A stretch of 64,000 bases of DNA from Massilibacteroides sp. (GCF_028705895.1 NZ_JAQWCQ010000010.1:18803-82802), one strand, 5' to 3'. Positions 55,629 to 64,000 are shown, counted from the first letter of the stretch. A program made the numbers and translations. The notes: a model not told the origin generated them from the sequence alone.

Positions 55629-56154
55629 GCTTTTCTTTTCATTACTTCTAATTCATCAATCCCAATAATTCAACATCCAACACTTTTCAACATCTAATAT
55701 TTATATTCTTATTTATTTAAAACTTTAAAAATATAAATATGATTATGATGTTCTGTTAATTGTTTTGATAAATATATTTCAATTTTATTGCATATTACGT
55801 TATTAGCTTCCTCAATTGCTTTATGAGTACTATATAAACAAGTTATTTACCTTTTTAGTTATTGGAAATAAGAATTTTATACGTTATTTCATATCGGTTG
55901 TTAATAAGTTAGGTGATGTAAAAAAATAAAGATATTTCTTATTTAAAACGGTGAAAAATGGAGGTTGATATTCTCTTATAAATAAGATTGTAATATTATT
56001 GTAATTTTGATATAGGGATTGTATATATGTTTTTATCCAATAAAGCAAGAATTATTTTTCATTTTCTATTCACTCTTTATCGATAAGTTATTAACCGTTA
56101 TTATCCGAAAATAAAGGGTTATTTTTGCAGTAAATTAATTTATATCATCAGATC
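55629..56154. other. Long AT-rich intergenic region between nadA and the methyltransferase gene
   Basis: These roughly 525 bp between divergent genes hold no credible reading frame. The right end has a -7 box TATTTTTG (56120-56127) for the methyltransferase gene. The middle is very AT-rich with loose direct repeats of TTATT/AATAA type. No tRNA, no strong hairpin and no DnaA box of the TTATCCACA form was found. Confidence 0.6.
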
Positions 56155-56685
56155 ATGCGTAAACTGAAAATTACAGAATTGAATCGTCTTACTCCTCAGG
56201 AATTTAAAAATAGAAATAAGATTCCTTTAGTTGTAGTATTGGATAATGTAAGGAGTTTAAATAATGTTGGTTCTGTATTTCGTACATCTGATGCATTTAT
56301 TGTTGAAGCTGTTTATTTATGTGGGATAACTGCTTGTCCGCCTCATGCTGAAATTCATAAAACTGCACTTGGAGCAGAAGAAACAGTTAGTTGGATCTAT
56401 TTTAAAGAAACATTAGAAGCTGTTGATAAACTTAAAAAGGAAGGTTATACCGTTTGTAGTATAGAACAGGCTGAAGGAAGTATTATGCTTGATAAATTAC
56501 AGTTAGATAATAAGAAAAAGTATGCTGTTATTTTAGGTAATGAAGTAAAAGGAGTACAACAAAAGGTAGTTGATAACTCTGATTATTGCGTAGAAATACC
56601 TCAGTTCGGAACCAAGCATTCTTTGAATGTATCTGTAACCGCAGGTATTATTATATGGGATTTTTTTAGAAAACTATCAGAGTAA
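56155..56685 (+). CDS. SPOUT (TrmH/SpoU-type) RNA methyltransferase
   Basis: This 176-residue protein is a minimal SPOUT domain with all three motifs: VVVLDNVRSLNNVGSVFRTS (motif 1), YAVILGNEVKGVQQ (motif 2) and VEIPQFGTKHSLNVSVTAGI (motif 3). The knotted fold binds S-adenosylmethionine, and the usual product is a 2'-O-methylated tRNA or rRNA nucleotide. There is no extra RNA-binding extension, so the substrate cannot be assigned. Its end overlaps the convergent DUF4294 gene by 9 bases. Confidence 0.93.
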   Translation: MRKLKITELNRLTPQEFKNRNKIPLVVVLDNVRSLNNVGSVFRTSDAFIVEAVYLCGITACPPHAEIHKTALGAEETVSWIYFKETLEAVDKLKKEGYTVCSIEQAEGSIMLDKLQLDNKKKYAVILGNEVKGVQQKVVDNSDYCVEIPQFGTKHSLNVSVTAGIIIWDFFRKLSE

Positions 56686-57279
56686 ACCATTTTCAACCAA
56701 CACAACTACGCGTTCTGTCATGGCATCTTTTCCTTTTGGGTCATATTCTGTTTTTAAACTGGCTCCGAATATACCTGCGAATAAGTTCCAGAATCCGGCA
56801 CGGAAACTACCAAGATAGGCTCTCAATAAATTATAACTGGATTGATTACATTCTCTGTCTATCAGCTTAATAAGTAATTTACCTTGTGAGAAAGTGAGTT
56901 TTTTAAGTTCCGGTTTATATTCTTTAAATAATTCCTTTTCCATTCGTTTGAGATGTGCTTGCCTTTCCTTTTCAGTTGGTAAAGTTTCCATGTACTCATA
57001 AGTCTCAATCAATGTTTCATAAACCATTTTGGCATAAGGAAGCGTACGTTTAACATCCCTCACTAATTTATTATATTTCTGTTGTTCTTTTTTGTTTTTG
57101 AATTTCTGAGGAGGAAAAATATACACATCCCTTAAATTTACAATAGGTACAGTATCTGAATTTTCTACATAAGCTTTGTAGTATCCTTTCGGAAGTATAT
57201 TTGTTTGAATAGATTGAGCTGAAGATGAAGCACAATAAAAAACAGATAGCATTAATATAAGTACCTTAATTCTTATCAT
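56677..57279 (-). CDS. DUF4294 family protein
   Basis: This 200-residue exported protein has a signal peptide ending near SSSAQ (residue 22). It contains the DUF4294 pattern NLRDVYIFPPQKFKNKKEQQ, YNKLVRDVKRTLPYAKMVYE, FKEYKPELKKLTFSQGKLLI and LIDRECNQSSYNLLRAYLGS. The family is widespread in Bacteroidetes and has no known function. Charged helices and the signal peptide suggest a periplasmic protein. It lies convergent to the methyltransferase gene and divergent from an outer-membrane protein pair. Confidence 0.9.
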   Translation of the reverse strand: MIRIKVLILMLSVFYCASSSAQSIQTNILPKGYYKAYVENSDTVPIVNLRDVYIFPPQKFKNKKEQQKYNKLVRDVKRTLPYAKMVYETLIETYEYMETLPTEKERQAHLKRMEKELFKEYKPELKKLTFSQGKLLIKLIDRECNQSSYNLLRAYLGSFRAGFWNLFAGIFGASLKTEYDPKGKDAMTERVVVLVENGLL

Positions 57280-57338
57280 ATAAGAAACAAAAATAATTGA
57301 TTTACTTATTTGAAATACTGAATAATATATAATTTGAC

Positions 57339-57346
57339 TATTTTTG
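57339..57346 (+). promoter_or_regulatory. -7 promoter box for the outer-membrane protein pair
   Basis: TATTTTTG fits TAnnTTTG and gives a leader of about 25 nt to the ATG at 57379. Confidence 0.6.
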
Positions 57347-57378
57347 CGTCCTGTTTTTAACCAGTATTACCTTAACAA

Positions 57379-58188
57379 ATGAAGAAATTCATTACTTGTG
57401 TCGTATTATTTATTATTAATACGTTTGTTTTCTCACAAACCAATCTTCGTATATCTGATCTTCGAACAATGGGAATGGGAGGAAGTAATATAACTCATTC
57501 ATTCTATTTTAATCCTTCCTGTTTAAGTTTATCAACAAGTCAATTTATTGATATAAATTACTTTAATAAGTATCAACTAAAAGAATTGTCTTCGGTATCT
57601 ATAGTTTATGGAAATTCCGAATTTCAACTTCCCTTTGCTTTTCATATATCTACTTTCGGATATGATAAATATAGGGAAACAATGTTTCGTTTAGTACTTT
57701 CTAAAAGAGTATCTTCTGAGTGGATCGTAGGAATTAGTACTCAATACGCGTTGTTACAAACAGAACTTTATGAAGCAGAAGTTAAAAAGCTCTCAACAGA
57801 CATTGGTATTCTATATATTCCTGATGAAAACTTGTTGATAGGTTTGTCAATAACGGATTTTCCTTCCATAAGATTAGATAAAGAAAGTATTCATATAGAA
57901 GACTTTAATTACTATTCTATACAAACAGGTTGTCAATACCAGTTTATTAACAACCTGTTGATAGCTTCATCAATACGTTATACTAACCAATCTGCTCTAC
58001 GTATTTATTCAGGTTTAGAATATACTGTTTATAACGATTTCTATTTGCGGACAGGTTTACAAACGAATCCTGTAATTCCAGTGTTTGGTGTTGGTATGAA
58101 ACGACCTGTTTTCCATGTGGATATGGCAGTTAATTATCATTTACTATTAGGTATTTCTTCGGGTATCGGTATTACTTATTTATTCTGA
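57379..58188 (+). CDS. Outer-membrane beta-barrel protein (FadL/PorV-like)
   Basis: This 269-residue protein has a signal peptide (ending TFVFSQ) and begins with LRTMGMGGSNITHSFYFNPS. This resembles the N-terminal hatch pattern of PorV/FadL-like barrels (family motif GxGGxxxA...NPA). Alternating hydrophobic strands run to an aromatic C-terminus (GIGITYLF). It probably folds as a barrel of about 12 strands. It is 11 bp from the next gene and likely co-transcribed with it. A role as adaptor or pore is unknown; the PorV relation is pattern-based only. Confidence 0.75.
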   Translation: MKKFITCVVLFIINTFVFSQTNLRISDLRTMGMGGSNITHSFYFNPSCLSLSTSQFIDINYFNKYQLKELSSVSIVYGNSEFQLPFAFHISTFGYDKYRETMFRLVLSKRVSSEWIVGISTQYALLQTELYEAEVKKLSTDIGILYIPDENLLIGLSITDFPSIRLDKESIHIEDFNYYSIQTGCQYQFINNLLIASSIRYTNQSALRIYSGLEYTVYNDFYLRTGLQTNPVIPVFGVGMKRPVFHVDMAVNYHLLLGISSGIGITYLF

Positions 58189-58199
58189 TTTCTTATACG

Positions 58200-60260
58200 A
58201 TGAAGCATTTGTTGATAATCCTTTCTTTTCTGTTTATATCTTGTTTAGTTACTTGTTATAATGCTGAAGCACAAAGTTCTTTTTCTGTTGATAAATGGAA
58301 AGAATATATTGATAATTTAGCTTTGGACGATGTAACTGTAGAATCTGTTGAAACATTATATGATGAACTATCTTATCTGGTAGAAAATCCGTTCGATTTA
58401 AATAGAGTAACTGCTGAACAGTTGAATAAACTACCTTTTTTAACGGATAAACAGATTAAGACTATAGTAGGTTACAGACAGAAATACGGCCAGATGTTTT
58501 CTGTTTACGAATTAAAGAATGTTGAAGGTTTAGATTTAAATACACTTGAATTACTTATTCCATTTGTTTATATCTCTTCACCTTCTGTTGAAAACAGATT
58601 AGTATCAGTTGATAACCTGTTGAAGTATGGTCATAATGAATTGTATTTCAGAATGGACAAAGGTTTTCAACAAAAGAAAGGATATACATCTGTTTCCGAT
58701 AGTATTCTGACACTATACCCGAATAGAAAATACTTAGGAGAAGATTTTTATAATTCAGTTCGCTATGCATATAAATTTGACGATCGTATCCAGTTTGGTT
58801 TTGTTGCTGAGAAAGATGGGGGAGAACCATTTTTCACAAAACGACATAAAGGGTATGATTATTACTCTGTTCACTTGTTGATAAAGGATATAAAATGGTT
58901 GAAAACACTGGCCGTGGGAGATTATAAAATGGCGTTCGGACAAGGATTGGTGGTAAGTAATGATTATTCACCTTCTCGAAGCGTAATCTTATCACAAGCC
59001 GATAGAAGAAATAATGGTTTTCGTCGGCATTATTCAACCAATGAATATGACTTTTTTCGAGGAGTAGGAGTTACATTAAATTATAAACAAATTGATGCAA
59101 GTCTATTTTATTCAGATAAGTACTTGGATGCTAATATAGATAGCCTGTTGATTACTTCGTTAAAAACAGATGGGCTGCATCGTTTACAACGGGATTGGGA
59201 TAAAAGAAACCAAGCGAGAATGCGGACGCTTGGAGGTAATATAAGATATGTTTCTGAAAATTTTTATTTGGGCTTGACTGCGTTGAACTATTCTTTTGGA
59301 AGAAAACTGTATGAACCGGAGTTGAAGCCGTATAATTTATATAATTTTCGGGGTAGGGAGAATACAAATGTAAGTGTTGATTATCTCTTAAGAAGAGGAT
59401 CTGTTAAATTCTATGGTGAAACGGCTATTTCTGCGAATGGAGCAATTGCTATATTAAATGGGCTACAAATTCAACCAACGTCTTATGCATCTTTTCTTTT
59501 GTTATATCGGAATTATGATAAAAAATATCAGGCTTTTTTCGGCAATGCTTTCGGACAAAATTCGTCTGTTCAAAATGAAGAAGGTATTTATTTAGGTATG
59601 CAAATATCATCATTTGCTTATTGGAAACTATCGGCTTATGCAGATATGTTTCGTTTCCCCTGGTTGAAATATGGTGTAGATTCACCTTCTTCTGGTAAAG
59701 AATATATGTTGCAAATGGAACATAACAGAGGAAAAAGCAATTCGTTTTCTTTACGATACAGGTATAAACAATCCGAAATAAATGAAACGGTAGAAAATTA
59801 TATACATATTGGAAAACAGGATCAGCATCGGCTTCGCTTTCAGTTTATACATTCGCTCCATGCTTGGAACTTCCGGACTTCATTGGATGGAGTGGTGTAT
59901 AAAAAAGAAACGTCAAAACTAAGTAAAGGCTGGATGTTGGGGCAAAGTATATCTTTTCAACCACAAAAAGGAAAGATCAAAGCTGATTTTTATACAGCAT
60001 ATTTCGATACGGAAAGTTCTTCCGTTACAATCAGTTCTTTTGAACGCACACCTTTGTATGTATATTACAGGCCTTCTTTTTATGGACAAGGCATACGATT
60101 TGCAGGAACTTTACGCTATGATCTTTCCCGTCAGCTTATGGTAACCGTAAAACTTTCTACTTCGCACTATTTTGACCGTGACAAAATAGGAACAGACTTA
60201 GAAGAAATAGAAGGAAGCAATAAGACTGATCTGAATTTTATCCTCCGGTGGAAGTTTTAA
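58200..60260 (+). CDS. Helix-hairpin-helix domain protein with outer-membrane barrel
   Basis: This 686-residue protein has a signal peptide ending NAEAQ (residue 25). Its N-terminal helical domain contains a ComEA-like double helix-hairpin-helix (VTAEQLNKLPFLTDKQIKTI, VYELKNVEGLDLNTLELLIP; about 70-120). A long beta-strand region ending NFILRWKF then looks like an outer-membrane barrel (about 140-686). ComEA-type motifs bind DNA without sequence preference, so a DNA-uptake or DNA-binding role at the cell surface is conceivable but unproven. The layout recurs in Bacteroidetes as an uncharacterised family. Its end overlaps the convergent fimbrillin gene by 4 bases. Confidence 0.85.
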   Translation: MKHLLIILSFLFISCLVTCYNAEAQSSFSVDKWKEYIDNLALDDVTVESVETLYDELSYLVENPFDLNRVTAEQLNKLPFLTDKQIKTIVGYRQKYGQMFSVYELKNVEGLDLNTLELLIPFVYISSPSVENRLVSVDNLLKYGHNELYFRMDKGFQQKKGYTSVSDSILTLYPNRKYLGEDFYNSVRYAYKFDDRIQFGFVAEKDGGEPFFTKRHKGYDYYSVHLLIKDIKWLKTLAVGDYKMAFGQGLVVSNDYSPSRSVILSQADRRNNGFRRHYSTNEYDFFRGVGVTLNYKQIDASLFYSDKYLDANIDSLLITSLKTDGLHRLQRDWDKRNQARMRTLGGNIRYVSENFYLGLTALNYSFGRKLYEPELKPYNLYNFRGRENTNVSVDYLLRRGSVKFYGETAISANGAIAILNGLQIQPTSYASFLLLYRNYDKKYQAFFGNAFGQNSSVQNEEGIYLGMQISSFAYWKLSAYADMFRFPWLKYGVDSPSSGKEYMLQMEHNRGKSNSFSLRYRYKQSEINETVENYIHIGKQDQHRLRFQFIHSLHAWNFRTSLDGVVYKKETSKLSKGWMLGQSISFQPQKGKIKADFYTAYFDTESSSVTISSFERTPLYVYYRPSFYGQGIRFAGTLRYDLSRQLMVTVKLSTSHYFDRDKIGTDLEEIEGSNKTDLNFILRWKF

Positions 60261-61909
60261 ATACTTTGCTTAATACAACGTATTAAAGATTTAATGTAAA
60301 CACGACTATAGCTGGGAAGTGATATTTGATTTTTTGTAAATACCATGCCTACACCTGTTGTTGTATAGTTACCGGAATTATTTGACCAATAATATCCGCG
60401 CGATTCCATATTACTTGGATCTACAGAATTATATAATGGCCAGTTTGTATTACCTCCAGCCGGAAAAAATGGATATAATGATTCAGTTGCCTGAGTGGGA
60501 GGAATTATTGTTCCAAAATAGGCTCCTTCCTTAGTAGCATCAAAATAACCACCGAGAGCAATTAAATCTTTAAAATCAGATTTAATTGGAAGTTTATACT
60601 CCGAATTAGCTTTTGTACAAGGATCAAGAAAATCGGTATTTAATCCCCAGCTTTCATTCGTATTCCATTGTACATACTGACCTTCAAGAGATGGACCTGC
60701 TTCAGGTTGTCCGGGTTCTGCACATGGATCCTCTGTATATGAATCTATAGAAGTTTTGTCATTTTTAAGTCCCCACATCCAATAAAAACCACCTGAATTT
60801 TTATTGGCGGGAGAATTATTAGACCACTCTTCAAAAACTGGATTACTTGTTAATTCTTTTTTAGTAAGAAATCCCTGACTCCACTCTTGATTAATTTTTT
60901 TGCGAATGTGAACTTCTAATTTGTAACTATGCCCCGCAATAGGAGTAAAAATTTTAAAATCAGAAGTTTGGTTTGTTATATTTCCACCAGAAACAAGTGA
61001 TAAACTGTTAACTGTTAAACTAAGCGAATTGTATGTTTGAGGGTAAATATAAGTTATTCCAACGGCTTTAAAGTTTGTATAAGTTTCTAAGCGATCCGGA
61101 TCACTACTATTATAATCCGGATAAGCAGTTCTTGTATAAGCTTTTTCTGAACCTTCGATATTGAAACTACTTAGAGTTATATCTTCAGTATTTAATATAA
61201 TTCCGGTTTCTAACTTCATCGAATTTGCTTTTTTCAGATCCGGTAATTCTATATCAGGACTTTCCATTGTGTAACCATTAACAGAAATAACCTGTACTTC
61301 TAATCTTGCTAATTTATGTGAGAATGTAATCTCTATATTAGTATTTTCTCCATCAGAAATATATACATCAGTACTTGACCAATAGAGCAAATCGGCGTGT
61401 TCGGGAGGAGTTATATTATCATTATCCGTATCTGTTACATCTGTTATAAGTGTTTCTTGATTATAAGAATAGGCCACGAACTTATAACTAAATCCTGCAT
61501 CTAATTCTAATATATTGTTTTCTCCTGAAGAGCCTGCAGAATTATCTATATGATCGAAATAAGTATAATTAGTACCTGTTTTTTTATAAGCGATAACCCG
61601 ATAATAAACCCCATTTGGTAGAGGTGAAGTAGCACGTGTGGTAATATTTTTTTGAGAAGACAAAAGAGCGATTAATTCAAAGTCTTCATTAATTGATTTT
61701 ACCTTAACTTGTTGTTTCATTTGAGAACGGGTAAAGACCTCTTCTCCTTCTTCGTCAATTATTCCGGAAACAGAAAATCCAATAGTACCTTTTAATTCAT
61801 TCTTATCATTATCTGCTTCTTCTTTTGAGCATCCGGAACTTAAAAAAAGTAATATAATTGGTAAAGAAACGATTAGGAAAGCGTTTGTTCTTTTATATTG
61901 TCTGGACAT
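60257..61909 (-). CDS. Fimbrillin family lipoprotein
   Basis: This 550-residue protein has lipobox LSSGC (Cys27). An N-terminal fimbrillin/Mfa-like domain (about 60-360) has EITFSHKLARLEVQVISVNG and the closing TPIAGHSYKLEVHIRKK. A C-terminal domain (about 370-550) contains EYKLPIKSDFKDLIALGG, ESRGYYWSNNSGNYT and SLIRCIKQS, the pattern of the fibrobacter-paralogous (FISUMP) lectin-like domain. It could be a fimbrial tip or shaft subunit, processed after lipidation. The 65-codon gene 26 bp upstream is probably in the same operon. No usher or anchor protein is adjacent. Confidence 0.88.
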   Translation of the reverse strand: MSRQYKRTNAFLIVSLPIILLFLSSGCSKEEADNDKNELKGTIGFSVSGIIDEEGEEVFTRSQMKQQVKVKSINEDFELIALLSSQKNITTRATSPLPNGVYYRVIAYKKTGTNYTYFDHIDNSAGSSGENNILELDAGFSYKFVAYSYNQETLITDVTDTDNDNITPPEHADLLYWSSTDVYISDGENTNIEITFSHKLARLEVQVISVNGYTMESPDIELPDLKKANSMKLETGIILNTEDITLSSFNIEGSEKAYTRTAYPDYNSSDPDRLETYTNFKAVGITYIYPQTYNSLSLTVNSLSLVSGGNITNQTSDFKIFTPIAGHSYKLEVHIRKKINQEWSQGFLTKKELTSNPVFEEWSNNSPANKNSGGFYWMWGLKNDKTSIDSYTEDPCAEPGQPEAGPSLEGQYVQWNTNESWGLNTDFLDPCTKANSEYKLPIKSDFKDLIALGGYFDATKEGAYFGTIIPPTQATESLYPFFPAGGNTNWPLYNSVDPSNMESRGYYWSNNSGNYTTTGVGMVFTKNQISLPSYSRVYIKSLIRCIKQSI

Positions 61910-61935
61910 TTTATTTTTTTATTAAGATGTGCTAA

Positions 61936-62133
61936 TTAAAATTCTATATCACTTCCATGTTGTGTCTTTTCATCAATCCAGTCTTCAACATTGACTTTCG
62001 TTTCATCAACTTTAATAGTTCCTGATCTTACGGCCATAGAGTGTTCAATTTGAACGATATTTGTTTCAATTACAGGAGGAGAATAAATTTCTTTTCTTTC
62101 TTCCCCTGTTGGATTCGTCTGCGAATTATTCAT
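61936..62133 (-). CDS. Small acidic protein upstream of the fimbrillin gene
   Basis: This 65-residue protein has no signal peptide. The pattern is a charged head (NPTGEERKEIY), then SPPVIETNIVQIEHSMAVRS, then an acidic tail (NVEDWIDEKTQHGSDIEF). The segment Y-x-P-P-x-I-E followed by a hydrophobic/acidic alternation and a small-residue break (MAVRSG) recalls short Bacteroidales proteins of the form (Y)xxPxhEhhEhE...hAASG. These are often found ahead of fimbrillin or other exported genes, and their function is not known. It starts at the head of the minus-strand unit, 26 bp before the fimbrillin start. Confidence 0.7.
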   Translation of the reverse strand: MNNSQTNPTGEERKEIYSPPVIETNIVQIEHSMAVRSGTIKVDETKVNVEDWIDEKTQHGSDIEF

Positions 62134-62327
62134 GCTGTTTAATAATTAAGTGTTGAAAAAACAAATAGCTATTTAAAATACCAAATCAACATGTTATTAT
62201 CAGCCTATCAGTTAGATATTTATCCACTATTCTTTTTTATTGAACCAATTTGAATATGCTTTTGTTGTTTCTTTATTATTATTTTTTCGTTACAATGAAT
62301 TTTAAACTCTAAAGCCTTACTTATTGT

Positions 62328-62335
62328 TACATTTG
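62328..62335 (+). promoter_or_regulatory. -7 promoter box for the radical SAM gene
   Basis: TACATTTG fits TAnnTTTG and lies 25 bp before the ATG at 62361. The remaining bases of 62134-62327 show no gene. Confidence 0.65.
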
Positions 62336-62360
62336 CATAGGCTTATTAGGAAAAATAGAT

Positions 62361-63140
62361 ATGGCGACAATACTTTTTGATAAAATTGTTTTTGGGCCGG
62401 TGAAGAGTAGGAGACTTGGAGTTTCTCTGGGAATGAACCTGCTTCCTCGTGACGGCAAACTATGTTCGTTTGATTGTATTTATTGTGAATGCGGGCTGAA
62501 TTCCGAACGGAAAACAAAAACTCGTATTCCGACTCGTGAAGAGGCAAAAAAAGAACTGGAAGAAACGCTTCTTTCGATGCAGGCAGAAGGAATGGCACCG
62601 GATGTAATTACTTTTGCCGGAAATGGAGAGCCAACAATGCATCCTCATTTTCCGGAGATAATTGATGATACTATAAAACTTCGTAACCGTTTCTTTCCGA
62701 AAGCGAAAATAGCGGTTTTGTCTAATGCTACAATGATAAAAAAACAAGCTGTTTTTGATGCATTACACAAAGTGGATGATTGTATATTGAAGCTTGATTC
62801 TGTATTGGACAGCAGAATACAACAGTTAGATCGTCCGGTATCGCCTTCCTTTACTTTTGAATGGTTGTTAGAACATCTTTGCCATTTTAAAGGCAACCTG
62901 ATAATTCAGACTATGTTTCTGAATGGAGAATGCAAAGGAGAGTCAATCAGTAACATGACAGAAGAAGAGATCACCGGTTGGATTGCTGCGCTTAAAAAAA
63001 TTAAACCGCGTCAGGTAATGATTTATACAGTTGAACGTGAAACCCCTGTAAAGGGACTTAGAAAGGCGACAAAAGAAGAATTGGATAGTATAGCTGAGCG
63101 TGCTCGCAAGGAAGGTTTTGATGTATCTGTTTCATATTGA
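62361..63140 (+). CDS. Radical SAM protein
   Basis: This 259-residue enzyme has the radical SAM cluster motif as CSFDCIYC (C-x3-C-x2-C) near residue 34, preceded by FGPVKSRRLGVSLGMNLLP. The SAM-binding GNGEPTMHP and IAVLSNATMI follow. The subgroup is sometimes called wybutosine-related or MoaA-like in databases. It lacks a second iron-sulfur cluster motif, and its substrate is unknown. It is monocistronic, with its own -7 box and a palindromic terminator candidate. Confidence 0.92.
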   Translation: MATILFDKIVFGPVKSRRLGVSLGMNLLPRDGKLCSFDCIYCECGLNSERKTKTRIPTREEAKKELEETLLSMQAEGMAPDVITFAGNGEPTMHPHFPEIIDDTIKLRNRFFPKAKIAVLSNATMIKKQAVFDALHKVDDCILKLDSVLDSRIQQLDRPVSPSFTFEWLLEHLCHFKGNLIIQTMFLNGECKGESISNMTEEEITGWIAALKKIKPRQVMIYTVERETPVKGLRKATKEELDSIAERARKEGFDVSVSY

Positions 63141-63256
63141 TATTAAAAAAACATACTATTGGATACCCCCTGTCTTCAATGAATGACACGCATTTTTTAC
63201 CTTATTGAAAATCAATGTAAAAAACGGAGTAAAAATATAAAGGTTATTTTTCCAAT

Positions 63257-63297
63257 TATAAAGGATATTTTTGCAAAAATATCCTTTATATTTTTTC
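63257..63297 (+). terminator. 34-bp perfect palindrome with T tract
   Basis: The left arm TATAAAGGATATTTTTG (63257-63273) is exactly complementary to the right arm CAAAAATATCCTTTATA (63274-63290), without a loop, and TTTTTT follows on the plus strand. It overlaps the last codons of the pentapeptide gene on the other strand. A terminator for the radical SAM transcript is the simplest reading, although it starts 116 bp past that stop. Confidence 0.6.
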
Positions 63298-63867
63298 ATC
63301 AAATAGTATGTCATATTTATTCAAAAGTCCAGGCAAGCCGTTGAGTGAAAACCGGGCTTTTTTTAAACGGTTTGTTTCCGGATCGATGGAGAAATTATAA
63401 GCTGTCCGAAGATCTGCTTTTTCAAGATTCGTAAACTCAAAAGTAGCCCCCAATAAATCACAATTATCAAAAACAGAATTACTCAGATCTGTTTCTGTGA
63501 AATCTACTTCTCTCAATTGAGAATTGATGAAAGAGGTTTTCTTTATTTTCAGCTTATAGAAAATAGAATCGTTCAATAGGCAATTATCAAAAGAGAAAGA
63601 AAGACTGAATTCATTACATGTATCAAAATGAAGCCCCAACAGCTTGCAACCACTGAATTTCACTTCTTGTAATGATGTTTTATTCAATTTAGCCAAACTT
63701 AAGTTACAATCTTTAAATTCGCAGTTGATAAAACTAAAACCGGAAAGATCATACTCCGAAAAATTACAACTCGTGAAAAAGCAATCCTCATATTCTCCTA
63801 TTATTAGCGAAGTCAATGTAAAATCCTCCTTCTCAAAAATTTTATCTACTATATATTCTTTTTTCAT
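63286..63867 (-). CDS. Pentapeptide-repeat protein
   Basis: This 193-residue protein is made of A(D/N)LxX-type repeats over about 20-165 (SEYDLSGFSFINCEFKDCNL, LREVDFTETDLSNSVFDNCD, LLGATFEFTNLEKADLRTAY). These fold as a right-handed quadrilateral beta-helix. Cysteine and phenylalanine often occupy the inner positions. The tail reads ETNRLKKARFSLNGLPGLLN. There is no signal peptide. Related proteins include quinolone-resistance Qnr and McbG types, but most have no known function, and nothing here shows gyrase binding. Confidence 0.93.
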   Translation of the reverse strand: MKKEYIVDKIFEKEDFTLTSLIIGEYEDCFFTSCNFSEYDLSGFSFINCEFKDCNLSLAKLNKTSLQEVKFSGCKLLGLHFDTCNEFSLSFSFDNCLLNDSIFYKLKIKKTSFINSQLREVDFTETDLSNSVFDNCDLLGATFEFTNLEKADLRTAYNFSIDPETNRLKKARFSLNGLPGLLNKYDILFDEKI

Positions 63868-63950
63868 TCTGTTCTTTCCATTTAAAATCCAAGCAACTCC
63901 TGGATTATTGTTATTAATTAACTTTCATATTCTATCTTTATACCAGGGCG

Positions 63951-64000
63951 TTAAGAGGAAACAGGCTCTGCTGGGGAGCAACCTGTCAGCAATAAACACC
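63951..64000 (-). CDS. Possible end of a very short lipoprotein-like reading frame (edge)
   Basis: On the minus strand one frame entering from the window edge reads CLLLTGCSPAEPVSS and then stops (TAA at 63951-63953). This looks like a lipobox followed by only eight residues. The stretch is also markedly more GC-rich than its surroundings and can fold (ACAGG with CCTGT around GCTC/GAGC), so a structured RNA is another reading. Too little is visible to choose. Confidence 0.2.
   Translation of the reverse strand, partial: CLLLTGCSPAEPVSS

Noticed and set aside
55629..56154. Possible replication origin in the long AT-rich gap
   Set aside because: No true DnaA boxes (TTATCCACA type) are present, only loose TTATC matches, and no origin-linked genes are adjacent.
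60257..60260. Four-base convergent overlap as a sign of a truncated gene
   Set aside because: Both proteins end with complete family-type C-termini (barrel strand and RCIK motif), so the overlap is simply tight packing.

Overview
The window is a low-GC Bacteroidales chromosome segment. Supporting signs are SusC/SusD and CarboxypepD-type TonB receptors, a type IX secretion protein (PorZ), fimbrillin, an LruC-domain lipoprotein, DUF4374, DUF6377 and DUF4294 proteins, and repeated -7 promoter boxes of the form TAnnTTTG. A type IX component together with this gene content suggests Dysgonomonadaceae or Tannerellaceae rather than Bacteroides; that placement is inference. No rRNA, tRNA, CRISPR array or complete insertion sequence was seen.

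Left part (1-10.9 kb): a TonB receptor with a DUF4374-like lipoprotein (probably iron-related); an ECF sigma factor with a membrane partner; a second TonB-type beta-barrel receptor divergent from a histidine kinase/response regulator pair. A solitary ORF6N gene sits between receptor and kinase, bracketed by an exact 22-bp direct repeat. QueH and a Gfo/Idh/MocA oxidoreductase follow.

Middle (10.9-34.4 kb): a large exopolysaccharide locus. It starts with a single-domain response regulator translationally overlapping a sugar transferase that carries a degenerate receiver domain. Next come a short TolC-like protein, a Wzz-like protein with a degenerate tyrosine-kinase domain, a Wzy-like polymerase, glycosyltransferases of several folds, an acyltransferase, a Wzx flippase, a beta-solenoid LruC lipoprotein and a membrane glycosyltransferase. 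The far end has a PAS hybrid kinase and, on the opposite strand, a UDP-glucuronate decarboxylase paired with a receiver-kinase hybrid. No Wza-type exporter is present. I read this as a polymer locus whose initiating enzyme may be tied to phospho-signalling.

Right part (34.7-64 kb): YchF; a polysaccharide utilisation locus (DUF6377 regulator, SusC, SusD, GH30, surface glycan-binding lipoprotein) whose layout recalls Bacteroides beta-1,6-glucan loci; a Tat-exported sugar isomerase; a 6-bladed propeller lipoprotein frameshifted at an 11-A tract; an IS transposase remnant; then LeuS, YitT, RdgB, PorZ, NadA, a SPOUT methyltransferase, a DUF4294 protein, two outer-membrane barrel proteins, a fimbrillin with a small companion peptide, a radical SAM protein and a pentapeptide-repeat protein.

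The least expected structures are intergenic: GGCGCCTCA-type repeats with an exact 22-bp period at two places, and a different AT-rich repeat with the same 22-bp period at a third.
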